NCBI RefSeq assembly: GCF_965227735.1
Contig: NZ_OZ245776.1
Coordinates: forward strand, 310,001-374,000
Direction: 5' to 3'
Origin: Larkinella sp965227735
GTDB taxonomy: Bacteria; Bacteroidota; Bacteroidia; Cytophagales; Spirosomataceae
Length of the DNA: 64,000 nt
Under the pieces are notes generated by a model, which saw only the letters and a list, made by a program, of their open reading frames with translations, did not search any database and had not been told where the DNA came from. The position numbers and the translations under genes are program-made. How positions within the stretch are numbered: the first letter of the stretch is position 1; every line of letters starts with the position of its first letter. Positions 22,005-29,796 of the stretch are shown one piece after another.

Positions 22005-24194
22005 ATGTCCGTTCAATTCACCGATAACGTCAGCGCAGCCGCAAAACGCGATATTCTGGTTCTACAGGAAAAAATTGGCAGTTTTGCTTCCGGCGATATG
22101 GCCGAAGAAAACTTTCGAAAATTTCGTCTGGGGCGCGGGGTGTATGGCCAACGCCAGCCGGGGGTGCAAATGATCCGGATCAAGTTGCCTTACGGACGCA
22201 TCACAGCGGATCAGTTAATTCGAATTGCCGATATTTCCGACAAATACGCAACCGGAAACCTGCACGCAACCACGCGGCAGGACATCCAGTTGCACTTTGT
22301 CAAACTGGCCGACACGCCCCAACTTTGGTCGGACCTCGAAGATGCCAAAATTACGCTGCGGGAAGCCTGTGGCAACACCGTCCGGAATGTGACCGGTTCG
22401 GCCAAAGCGGGCATCGACCCTGAAGAACCGTTCGACATCACGCCCTACGCCTACTCCATTTTCGACTATTTGCTCCGCAACCCGATTTGCCAGGAAATGG
22501 GCCGGAAGTTTAAAATTGCCCTGTCATCGAGCGAGAAAGATGCCGCTTACGGCTATATGCACGACGTCGGCCTGGTGCCGCGCATCGATGAAGAAGGCAA
22601 ACGGGGCTTTAAGGTCATGGTCGGTGGCGGTTTGGGCGCGCAGCCTTACATGGCCGAAACCGCATTTGAATTTCTGGAAGAAGACAAAATCATTCCGTTT
22701 ATTGAAGGTTGTATCCGCGTTTTCGACCGCTACGGCGAACGGACCCGGCGGCACAAAGCCCGGATGAAATTCCTGTTGCAGGACATTGGTCTGGAAGAAT
22801 TTCTACGCCGGGTGGAAGAAGAACGGCTGGCGTTGAAGAACAAAACGTATGCAATCAATACCGATCTGGGTGGGCTTGCTGGTCCAGATTTGCAATCTGG
22901 ACTTACGTCTGCTTCGGATTTAAAATCCGCGACAGAGAGCATCGGGATTACAACGGGGTCGCCGGGCGAACCCGACGCGCCGTATCAGGCTTGGTTAAAA
23001 ACCAACGTTTTCGAGCAGAAACAAAAAGGCTGGTACGCGGTACAGTTGCGCGTTTTGTTGGGTGACATGCATTCCGACAAAGCCCGCGCTCTGGCGTCTC
23101 TGGTGAAACAATATGCCGGTGACGACATTCGCGTGACTGTCAATCAGGGGTATCTGCTGCGGTTCGTGAGTCCCGAAAACCTGCCCGCTCTGTATGCCGG
23201 GCTGGATACGCTCGGACTGGCAACACCCGGTTTTGACTCAACCGCCGACATCACCACCTGTCCCGGAACCGACACCTGCAACCTCGCCATTTCGAGCAGC
23301 TATGGGATTACGCGGGTACTCGAAAAAATGATGACCGCCGAATTTCCCGATCTGATTTACAACAGCGACATCAAAATCAAGATTTCGGGCTGCATGAACG
23401 GTTGTGGACAGCATTCGGTGGCCAACATCGGTTTCCACAGCAGCTCAGTCAAAAACGGTGCTTACGTCATTCCAGCCTTGCAGGTATTGCTCGGCGGTGG
23501 TTTCAATGGCAAGGGCGAAGGGCTTTTTGGCGATAAAGTCGTTAAAATCCCGACCAAACGCGGCCCCGACGGACTCCGGATTTTGCTGAACGATTACGAA
23601 ACCAACGGATTCGAAGGCGAATACTACAGCGACTATTATGCCCGTCAGGGTAAAAATTACTTTTACACGTTACTGAAACCGCTGGCTGATCTGAAAACCC
23701 TGTCGCAGGAAGACTATACGGACTGGGATCATACCGAACAGTTTGTGACCGAAATCGGAATCGGCGAGTGCGCGAGTGTCATGATCGACCTCGTGGCCAC
23801 GACCCTGACCGAAGCCGCCGAAAAACTGGGCTGGGCCAATGAAGCCTTCCGCGAAAGCCGCTGGGCCGATGCCATCTACCACGCCTACAACGTGTTCATT
23901 ACGGGGGCCAAAGGCAGTTTGATGACGAAAGAAATCAACACCAATACCCAGCACGGTGTCGTCAGCGATTTCGACAAAAACTTCATCGGCGAATCCGGTT
24001 TTCATACCGAAGAAGGTGGCTTCAAAGCCCTGGTATTCAGCATCAATAAAAATGAACCGACGGAGGAATTCGCACAGTCGTTCATTGCCCAGGCTGAGTC
24101 TTTTATCGAGAACGTGAAAGCGTACCGCGAACGCCAAATTGAACAGGACGGCCTGCCGCAACTGCGGGAACTGGTTATTGCGAAAGACAGCTAA
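22005..24194 (+). CDS. Siroheme nitrite/sulfite reductase
   Basis: 729-residue ferredoxin-type reductase with two ferredoxin-like/siroheme repeats. The first begins GVQMIRIKLPYGRITADQL and has ATTRQDIQLHFV. The iron-sulfur/siroheme cysteines are TTCPGTDTCNLA and SGCMNGCGQH. An extra C-terminal region of about 130 residues (from EIGIGECASVMIDLV) goes beyond the catalytic part. Genomic setting (cysH/D/N upstream, siroheme synthesis downstream) points to sulfite as substrate. Residues about 293-309, between the two halves, are encoded by a double-hairpin repeat (22882-22929) inserted in frame. Confidence 0.93.
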   Translation: MSVQFTDNVSAAAKRDILVLQEKIGSFASGDMAEENFRKFRLGRGVYGQRQPGVQMIRIKLPYGRITADQLIRIADISDKYATGNLHATTRQDIQLHFVKLADTPQLWSDLEDAKITLREACGNTVRNVTGSAKAGIDPEEPFDITPYAYSIFDYLLRNPICQEMGRKFKIALSSSEKDAAYGYMHDVGLVPRIDEEGKRGFKVMVGGGLGAQPYMAETAFEFLEEDKIIPFIEGCIRVFDRYGERTRRHKARMKFLLQDIGLEEFLRRVEEERLALKNKTYAINTDLGGLAGPDLQSGLTSASDLKSATESIGITTGSPGEPDAPYQAWLKTNVFEQKQKGWYAVQLRVLLGDMHSDKARALASLVKQYAGDDIRVTVNQGYLLRFVSPENLPALYAGLDTLGLATPGFDSTADITTCPGTDTCNLAISSSYGITRVLEKMMTAEFPDLIYNSDIKIKISGCMNGCGQHSVANIGFHSSSVKNGAYVIPALQVLLGGGFNGKGEGLFGDKVVKIPTKRGPDGLRILLNDYETNGFEGEYYSDYYARQGKNYFYTLLKPLADLKTLSQEDYTDWDHTEQFVTEIGIGECASVMIDLVATTLTEAAEKLGWANEAFRESRWADAIYHAYNVFITGAKGSLMTKEINTNTQHGVVSDFDKNFIGESGFHTEEGGFKALVFSINKNEPTEEFAQSFIAQAESFIENVKAYRERQIEQDGLPQLRELVIAKDS
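22882..22929. repeat. REP-like double hairpin inside the sulfite reductase gene
   Basis: GTCCAGATT-TGC-AATCTGGAC (22882-22902) is followed 12 nt later by CGGATTT-A-AAATCCG (22915-22929). Two short perfect hairpins in a row are typical of dimeric REP-like elements. The element is translated in frame between the two halves of the enzyme. Confidence 0.75.
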
Positions 24195-24196
24195 GA

Positions 24197-24255
24197 ATGA
24201 TGAGTGAAGCGTTAAGAATTAAGACGGAGCCGCCCCTTAACGCATCACTCTTAAC
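24197..24255. repeat. GTTAAG/GATGAGTG-word inverted repeat
   Basis: Arms at 24197-24216 and 24236-24255 pair imperfectly (TGAGTGAAGCGTTAAG against CTTAACGCATCACTC). It begins 3 bp after the sulfite reductase stop and precedes cobA by 10 bp. Similar words flank the element at 46942-47140. Confidence 0.6.
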
Positions 24256-24264
24256 TTATTTCAA

Positions 24265-25014
24265 ATGAAATTAACGTTGGTAGGTGCGGGTCCGGGTGAT
24301 CCGGATTTGATAACTTTGAAGGGGGTGAAGGCGTTGCAACAGGCCGATGTGGTCATGTACGATGCGTTGGTACACCCCGATTTACTGGACTATTGCAAGC
24401 CGGATGCGCTGAAAGTGTACGTTGGCAAACGTTTGAACGAATACTCGTGTACGCAGGAAGAAATTAACCCGCTGATCGTGCATTATGCCCAGAATTACGG
24501 TCATGTTGTTCGGCTGAAAGGGGGCGATTCGTTCATTTTCGGGCGCGGGTATGAGGAGATGGAATATGCCCGGCAATTCGGCATCGAAACCGACGTGATT
24601 CCGGGTTTGTCGAGCAGTTACGCCGTGCCGGCACTGGCGGGTATTCCGCTCACTACGCGGGGTGTCAGCGAGAGTTTCTGGGTGGTCACCGGTACGACCA
24701 AAACCGGACAACTTTCTCAGGATCTGCACCTTGCCGCCCAATCGACGGCAACTGTCGTCATTCTGATGGGTATGCACAAGCTGGCCGAAATCATGACGGT
24801 TTTTGGCAACTGTGGCAAAGCCGAATTGCCGGTTGCCATCATCCAAAACGGTTCACTCACGGAAGAACAGGTGGTTGTCGGAACGGTTTCGACCATTGTG
24901 GAGCAAGTGGCTAGCTCAAAAATCAGCTCCCCGGCCATCATCGTCGTTGGTGAAGTAGCGCGATTGCGGGAGTTGCAGTTGGCTGATTTACAGCAGGCTA
25001 TTGCGAGCCACTGA
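24265..25014 (+). CDS. cobA: Uroporphyrinogen-III C-methyltransferase
   Basis: 249-residue SAM-dependent methyltransferase that makes precorrin-2, the first step of siroheme synthesis. Family blocks visible: LVGAGPGDPDLITLKGVKAL, ADVVMYDALVHPDLLDY, VRLKGGDSFIFGRGYEEME, IPGLSSSYAVPALAGIPLT and VVILMGMHKL. It is a stand-alone enzyme rather than a CysG fusion, with the dehydrogenase/chelatase encoded next door. Placement directly after the sulfite reductase gene indicates it supplies that enzyme's cofactor. Confidence 0.95.
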   Translation: MKLTLVGAGPGDPDLITLKGVKALQQADVVMYDALVHPDLLDYCKPDALKVYVGKRLNEYSCTQEEINPLIVHYAQNYGHVVRLKGGDSFIFGRGYEEMEYARQFGIETDVIPGLSSSYAVPALAGIPLTTRGVSESFWVVTGTTKTGQLSQDLHLAAQSTATVVILMGMHKLAEIMTVFGNCGKAELPVAIIQNGSLTEEQVVVGTVSTIVEQVASSKISSPAIIVVGEVARLRELQLADLQQAIASH

Positions 25015-25021
25015 TCCAATT

Positions 25022-25106
25022 ACTTTTACATTTAGTATTTATCATTCTACATTTATTATTAAAAGATAATTTAAAATGTAAAATGATAAATACTGAATAT
25101 AAAAGT
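25022..25106. repeat. AT-rich inverted repeat, 33-nt arms
   Basis: Arms at 25022-25054 and 25074-25106 pair with three mismatches. The arms contain TTTAGTATTTATCATT and its complement. It occupies nearly the whole gap between cobA and the siroheme synthase gene. Confidence 0.85.
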
Positions 25107-25144
25107 GGGTTGCGTTACAGCTTTTTTTGCTTTTCTCCCCATCC

Positions 25145-25714
25145 ATGAACACGCTCTTCCCCATTTTCCTGAAGATTGAGAATCTGCAAACACTGGTGGT
25201 GGGTGGCGGTTATGTGGGGCTGGAAAAAGTGACGGCGCTCCTCTCCAATGCCCCCAACGCGCCGGTTACACTGGTTTCGCCCGAAATCCGGCAGGAAATT
25301 GTAGCTCTGGCCGAACAACACGCCAATCTTCACCTGATCTACGACGCCTACACAATCAACTATCTGGATAACAACGATTTAGTCATCGTAGCCACGAATG
25401 ATAAAGCCGTTAATATTCAGGTTCAAACCGATTGCAAAAGTCGCCGGATTCTCGTCAATGTGGCCGATACGCCCGATTTGTGCGATTTTTACCTGAGTTC
25501 GGTCGTTAAGAAAGGAGATTTAAAAATTGCCATCTCGACCAATGGGAAATCGCCGACCTTTGCCAAGCGGTTTCGGGAAGTGCTGGAGGACATCTTGCCG
25601 GACTCCCTGCAGGAAACCCTCGACAACCTGCAAGCGATCCGAAACCGCCTAAAGGGTGATTTTCAACACAAAATGGAGCGGTTGAACGAGATTACAAAGG
25701 TGATGAAATCCTAA
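25145..25714 (+). CDS. Precorrin-2 dehydrogenase / sirohydrochlorin ferrochelatase (Met8/CysG N-terminal type)
   Basis: 189-residue enzyme for the last siroheme steps: NAD-dependent oxidation of precorrin-2 and iron insertion. It opens with a Rossmann motif (TLVVGGGYVGLEKVTALL), then LVSPEI, VIVATNDKAVN, VNVADTPDLCDFYLSS and AISTNGKSPTFAKRFRE, the typical CysG N-terminal order. The ATG at 25145 is chosen over a TTG at 25127. With cobA it completes the siroheme branch. Its 3' end overlaps the convergent small membrane gene by 4 bp. Confidence 0.93.
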   Translation: MNTLFPIFLKIENLQTLVVGGGYVGLEKVTALLSNAPNAPVTLVSPEIRQEIVALAEQHANLHLIYDAYTINYLDNNDLVIVATNDKAVNIQVQTDCKSRRILVNVADTPDLCDFYLSSVVKKGDLKIAISTNGKSPTFAKRFREVLEDILPDSLQETLDNLQAIRNRLKGDFQHKMERLNEITKVMKS

Positions 25715-26046
25715 AACCGGGGTAGCAATTCTGCCAGATTGAGTGGTTCTTTCCGTAAAATAAAGACGTAGATCAACCCGGCCAGAACCAGATACATCGC
25801 AATCAACCACTTCTTTTTCTGCTCAAACTCGGCCGGGTGATGGTAGTAATCATAATACATTGAGGCCGAAAGGGCAAGCACCATCAGGAAGAAAGAGAAC
25901 ACCGCACAATCCGTCCGGTACGCCACCAAATCGTGCATAAAACGGGCCCCCATCACAATGTAAAGCAGCCAAAAACCGAACCCGGCGCGGTATAGGTAAA
26001 CGCTGAACCGCCGGTCGTTTTTTAAATCAAAGAGTCGGTCCGACAT
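25711..26046 (-). CDS. Small membrane protein of unknown function
   Basis: 111 residues with three predicted membrane segments (GFGFWLLYIVMGARFM, VFSFFLMVLALSASMYY, WLIAMYLVLAGLIYVFIL) and charged loops. I do not recognise the family. It is convergent with the siroheme synthase gene, overlapping its end by 4 bp, and divergent from the OsmC gene. Confidence 0.7.
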   Translation of the reverse strand: MSDRLFDLKNDRRFSVYLYRAGFGFWLLYIVMGARFMHDLVAYRTDCAVFSFFLMVLALSASMYYDYYHHPAEFEQKKKWLIAMYLVLAGLIYVFILRKEPLNLAELLPRF

Positions 26047-26136
26047 GATTGTCAGGAATTTATTCGAGTGAAATTACGTAATTTATAAGAAACAAGCAAT
26101 TTTGTAACGGGTCCGTATACCACTAACGAAAAAACC

Positions 26137-26598
26137 ATGCCAAGTGAGCAATCAAATATCCAATCTCCCAAAGTAAAAACCATGAAAGTGGAGTTGAATC
26201 GCGTTGATGATGCATTCCACTTTGAAGCAACCGGGGTTTCTGATGTTCCCATTCACATCGACGGTGCCGTCGACATCGGCGGGCACAACGCCGGAGCGCG
26301 GCCGATGGAGATGTTGCTGATGGGGCTGGCCGGCTGCAGTGCCATCGACGTCATTCTGATTTTGAAAAAACAGCGCCAAATAATCGAGGATTTTCGTATA
26401 ACCGTCGAAGGACAACGGCCCGCCGATGTGACGCCCGCACCTTTTCAGTCCATCCATTTGCACTACATCCTGAAAGGCGAGCTGGATGAAGACAAGGCGC
26501 GCCGGGCCATCGATCTGTCGATGGACAAATACTGTTCGGCGACGGCCCAGCTTCGTCCGACGGCTAGCATCACGTATTCGCTGACGATTGAAAAATAA
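26137..26598 (+). CDS. OsmC-family protein
   Basis: 153-residue OsmC/Ohr-fold protein. The two redox cysteines of the family are visible, in LAGCSAIDVILIL and DKYCSATAQL, as is GARPMEMLLMGLAGC. Such proteins are thiol-dependent peroxidases or, for less-studied branches like this YhfA-like one, of unknown substrate. A later start at 26182 (MKVELNRVDDAF) is possible and would remove a 15-residue hydrophilic extension. A repeat and a terminator-like hairpin separate it from thyA. Confidence 0.88.
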   Translation: MPSEQSNIQSPKVKTMKVELNRVDDAFHFEATGVSDVPIHIDGAVDIGGHNAGARPMEMLLMGLAGCSAIDVILILKKQRQIIEDFRITVEGQRPADVTPAPFQSIHLHYILKGELDEDKARRAIDLSMDKYCSATAQLRPTASITYSLTIEK

Positions 26599-26601
26599 AA
26601 A

Positions 26602-26700
26602 TAGACGAGAGAGGATAGACAAGAGATGTGAGAAAAACCGGACGTAAGTAATCAGATTTCGAACGCTTTGTCTTTTTTCTCCTGTCTCACCTCTTTTGTC
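26602..26700. repeat. AGACAAGAGA-word inverted repeat
   Basis: Words TAGACGAGAGAGGATAGAC at 26602-26637 face CTCCTGTCTCACCTCTTTTG-like words at 26671-26700. It belongs with the element at 15041-15127 and follows the OsmC gene by a few bases. Confidence 0.65.
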
Positions 26701-26719
26701 CGGAATCTTTTATCTCCCG

Positions 26720-26749
26720 AAAGGCTTTTTAACCCGAAAGCCTTTTTTT
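26720..26749 (+). terminator. Terminator-like hairpin 11 bp before thyA
   Basis: AAAGGCTTT, 8-nt loop, AAAGCCTTT, running into seven T residues. It may end the OsmC transcript. Being only 11 bp from the thyA start it could equally act as an attenuator if transcription of thyA begins upstream. Confidence 0.6.
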
Positions 26750-26760
26750 ATTTTGGCATT

Positions 26761-27555
26761 ATGAAACAATACCACGACCTGCTCCAGCATATTCTGGCCA
26801 ACGGCACCCGTAAAACCGACCGAACCGGAACGGGAACACTCAGCGTTTTTGGACACCAGATGCGGTTTGATTTACAGGAAGGTTTTCCGCTCGTTACGAC
26901 GAAAAAAATACATTTGAAGTCGATTATTCATGAATTGCTGTGGTTTATCAAGGGCGACACGAACATCGGGTACCTGACCGAACACGGGGTAAAGATCTGG
27001 GACGAATGGGCCGATGAAAATGGCGAACTGGGCCCGGTATACGGCAAACAATGGCGAAGTTGGGAAGCACCGAACGGCCAGCTTATCGATCAATTGCAGG
27101 ATGTTCTGAAGCAACTGAAATACCGCCCCGACTCGCGCCGGATGATCGTCTCGGCCTGGAATCCAGCCGACGTTCCCAACATGGCCTTACCGCCCTGCCA
27201 TGCGTTGTTTCAGTTCTATGTCGCTGAAAATCAACTATCCTGCCAGTTATACCAACGCAGTGCCGATGTATTTCTGGGGGTTCCGTTTAACATTGCTTCC
27301 TATGCGCTGCTCACCATGATGATGGCGCAGGAATGTGGCTACGAAGCGCACGAATTCATTTGGACGGGCGGTGATACCCACCTGTATCTCAACCACCTGG
27401 ATCAGGTTAAGATGCAGCTTTCCCGCGAACCACGCGATTTACCGGTGATGAAACTGAATCCGGCGGTGAAGTCGATCTTCGATTTCAAATACGAAGACTT
27501 CAAGCTGGAAAACTACGATCCGTATCCGGCCATCAAAGCACCGGTAGCGGTTTAA
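26761..27555 (+). CDS. thyA: Thymidylate synthase
   Basis: 264-residue folate-dependent enzyme converting dUMP to dTMP. The start at 26761 (MKQYHDLLQHIL) gives exactly the classical length. Landmarks: RTGTGTLSVFGHQMRFDL, the active-site cysteine in ALPPCHALFQFYV, QLYQRSADVFLGVPFNIASYALL, and the folate/dUMP-binding TGGDTHLYLNHLDQ. Earlier in-frame start codons are in the terminator-like and repeat region and are rejected. Confidence 0.97.
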   Translation: MKQYHDLLQHILANGTRKTDRTGTGTLSVFGHQMRFDLQEGFPLVTTKKIHLKSIIHELLWFIKGDTNIGYLTEHGVKIWDEWADENGELGPVYGKQWRSWEAPNGQLIDQLQDVLKQLKYRPDSRRMIVSAWNPADVPNMALPPCHALFQFYVAENQLSCQLYQRSADVFLGVPFNIASYALLTMMMAQECGYEAHEFIWTGGDTHLYLNHLDQVKMQLSREPRDLPVMKLNPAVKSIFDFKYEDFKLENYDPYPAIKAPVAV

Positions 27556-27559
27556 CGGA

Positions 27560-27844
27560 CTACAGGCCGTGGGTCCGTTTGAGTTTTTCATATTCACGTT
27601 CAGCCAGGTTTTTTTCGTTAAAACCGTGGTAAACGCTGAAATAATGGGAGATTAAGCCGATTCCCCAGCCCAGTGTGGTCCAGATAGGCCACGGGTAGGT
27701 GCCCCATTTCTCCCGAAAAACCAAAAAGATAACCAGCCAGATCAGCCAAAGAACAACATTGACAAACAGATAAGTCCGCAGATGCATTTTAAAGCCGGCA
27801 CGGGCTTTAGCCTGCTTCCAAAGATGAGGGTCGCGTGTGTCCAT
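27560..27844 (-). CDS. 2TM-domain small membrane protein
   Basis: 94 residues with a short charged N-terminus, two hydrophobic helices (LRTYLFVNVVLWLIWLVIFL and a second containing WTTLGWGIGLISHYF) and a charged tail (NEKNLAEREYEKLK). This matches the 2TM domain seen alone or on histidine kinases in Bacteroidota; function unknown. An in-frame ATG at 27901 would add 19 residues but is less like the family. Convergent with thyA, 4 bp apart. Confidence 0.75.
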   Translation of the reverse strand: MDTRDPHLWKQAKARAGFKMHLRTYLFVNVVLWLIWLVIFLVFREKWGTYPWPIWTTLGWGIGLISHYFSVYHGFNEKNLAEREYEKLKRTHGL

Positions 27845-27987
27845 GAAGGGGTCTACGAGTGTTGGGAGAATTAAGTTAGTGAGATTCAACCCATAATCCA
27901 TGCGTTAGGCCAACTTTCTTTTGCAGCGGGACTATAAGAAACCCTATTTGAAATCCTGGTAACAAAAACCGCCCTTTATCCGACACC

Positions 27988-29682
27988 ATGACCAACACCG
28001 AAATTATCGATATTCTGGAACTGACGGCCAAACTGATGGAACTTCACGACGTGGATGCGTTCAAAACCCGGTCGTTTCAGGCAGCCGCTTTCAACCTCGA
28101 CAAGATCAGTGATGACCTCACCAAAATGTCGTTTCCGGAACTGCTCAAGTTGCCGGGCGTTGGTAAATCTGTAGCCGGAAAAGTATTGCAGATTATCGAA
28201 ACCGGACGGCTCCAGGACCTCGACGATCTGCTGGCCCAAACCCCCGAAGGCGTGCTGGAAATGTTTCGGATCAAAGGCATCGGTGCCAAAAAAATCCGGG
28301 TTATCTGGCGCGACTTCGGAATCGACACCATCCGGGATCTGCGGCTGGCCTGCGAAAGTGGTGAAATTGCCAAAATCAAAGGGTTCGGCGAAAAAACACA
28401 GCAGGCCATTCTCGAATCACTGGCTTTTCTGGAAAACCAGTCCGGCAAACTCCGTATGGACAAAGCCGAAGCCTTGTCGAACATGCTGCTGGATGTATTT
28501 GAAAAGGAGTTCAGCCGCGTGGAAGTGGCCGGGCAAATCCGCCGAAAAAGCGAGGAGGTCGACACCGTTCAATATGTTGTCAGTACTCCCGATTCGATTG
28601 CCGCTTTTGAATATCTAAATTCCCTCTCCTATCTCGAACAGAACGAAATCGACTCTTCGCCTTTCATCTGGCGGGGGCAAGCGAGCGGTTACGACGTTCA
28701 GATTGAGATCATTACCACCCCGTCCGGCCGGTTTGAAAACCAGTTACTGACGCATTCGGCAGCCGAAAAACACCTGACGACCACCGGCACATCGGGCCGA
28801 ACGTTGTTACAAACCAGCCGGGCGTTCCCGGCCGAAGTCGAAGAAGCAGTATATGAACGGGCCGGACTGCCCTTTATCGTGCCGGAAATGCGTGAGGGCG
28901 GTTTTGAGTTCGACTGGGCGCAAACCCACTCGCCCGGCGACCTTGTAACCTGGGACGCGCTGCGCGGTATTCTCCACAACCACAGCACCTATTCTGACGG
29001 CAAACACTCGCTCGAACAGATGGCGACCTACTGCCGGGAGCTGGGATTTTCGTATTTCGGCATCGCCGACCACTCCCAATCGGCCACGTATGCCAAAGGG
29101 CTGGAACCGTACCGTGTGCAGCAACAGCACGAAGAAATCGACCGGCTGAATGCGCAGTTCGGCGGTTCGTTTAAAATTCTGAAAGGGATCGAATCCGATA
29201 TTTTGGGTGATGGTTCGCTGGATTACAGCGACGACCTGCTAGCCACGTTCGATTACGTCGTGGCATCGGTGCACTCCAATCTGTCGATGACCAGCGAAAA
29301 AGCGACGGCCCGGCTGATCAACGCCATTCAAAATCCTTACACAACGATTCTGGGACACCCGACGGGTCGTTTGTTGCTGGCGCGTGCGGGCTATCCCATC
29401 GACTACAAAGCCGTCATCGATGCCTGCGCTCAACACGGCGTCGTGATCGAAATCAACGCCAGCCCCTGGCGGCTCGATCTCGACTGGCGCTGGATTCAGT
29501 ATGCCGTGAATCAGGGCGTTATGCTGAGCATCAATCCTGATGCGCACGAAATGCCCGGTTTTCACGACATGCACTATGGCGTCGCGGTTGCCCGAAAAGG
29601 CGGTTTAACCAAAAGCATGACGTTTAATGCCCTCAGTTTAAATGAAATAGAAGTGCATTTGCAGAAAAGAAGGCGTCAGTAG
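27988..29682 (+). CDS. PolX-like protein with intact PHP domain and degenerate polymerase site
   Basis: 564 residues in the bacterial PolX layout: helix-hairpin-helix repeats (LKLPGVGKSVAGKVLQI, FRIKGIGAKKI, IKGFGEKTQQAI), a pol beta-like palm, then a C-terminal PHP phosphoesterase. The PHP metal ligands look complete: LHNHSTYSDGKHSLEQM, GIADHSQ, KGIESDIL, VASVHS, ILGHPTGR, INPDAHE. The palm is altered: AGS.RR reads AGQIRR (183), and the usual DxD is Thr193/Gln195 (EEVDTVQYV). It may therefore have lost polymerase activity while keeping 3'-5' exonuclease or phosphatase activity. Confidence 0.88.
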   Translation: MTNTEIIDILELTAKLMELHDVDAFKTRSFQAAAFNLDKISDDLTKMSFPELLKLPGVGKSVAGKVLQIIETGRLQDLDDLLAQTPEGVLEMFRIKGIGAKKIRVIWRDFGIDTIRDLRLACESGEIAKIKGFGEKTQQAILESLAFLENQSGKLRMDKAEALSNMLLDVFEKEFSRVEVAGQIRRKSEEVDTVQYVVSTPDSIAAFEYLNSLSYLEQNEIDSSPFIWRGQASGYDVQIEIITTPSGRFENQLLTHSAAEKHLTTTGTSGRTLLQTSRAFPAEVEEAVYERAGLPFIVPEMREGGFEFDWAQTHSPGDLVTWDALRGILHNHSTYSDGKHSLEQMATYCRELGFSYFGIADHSQSATYAKGLEPYRVQQQHEEIDRLNAQFGGSFKILKGIESDILGDGSLDYSDDLLATFDYVVASVHSNLSMTSEKATARLINAIQNPYTTILGHPTGRLLLARAGYPIDYKAVIDACAQHGVVIEINASPWRLDLDWRWIQYAVNQGVMLSINPDAHEMPGFHDMHYGVAVARKGGLTKSMTFNALSLNEIEVHLQKRRRQ

Positions 29683-29696
29683 CCGGTTTCGGTAAC

Positions 29697-29760
29697 GATC
29701 AAATAACGAATGTAATTTTAATCCTAAGTTTATTCGTTATTTACTATTCATTATTTGATC
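29697..29760. repeat. ATCAAATAACGAAT inverted repeat
   Basis: GATCAAATAACGAATGTAA at 29697-29715 pairs with TTACTATTCATTATTTGATC at 29741-29760 with few mismatches. It fills the gap between the PolX-like gene and the TonB receptor gene. Confidence 0.7.
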
Positions 29761-29796
29761 TTTACAAAACGAAACCAATTTTACAACCTGACCTAC

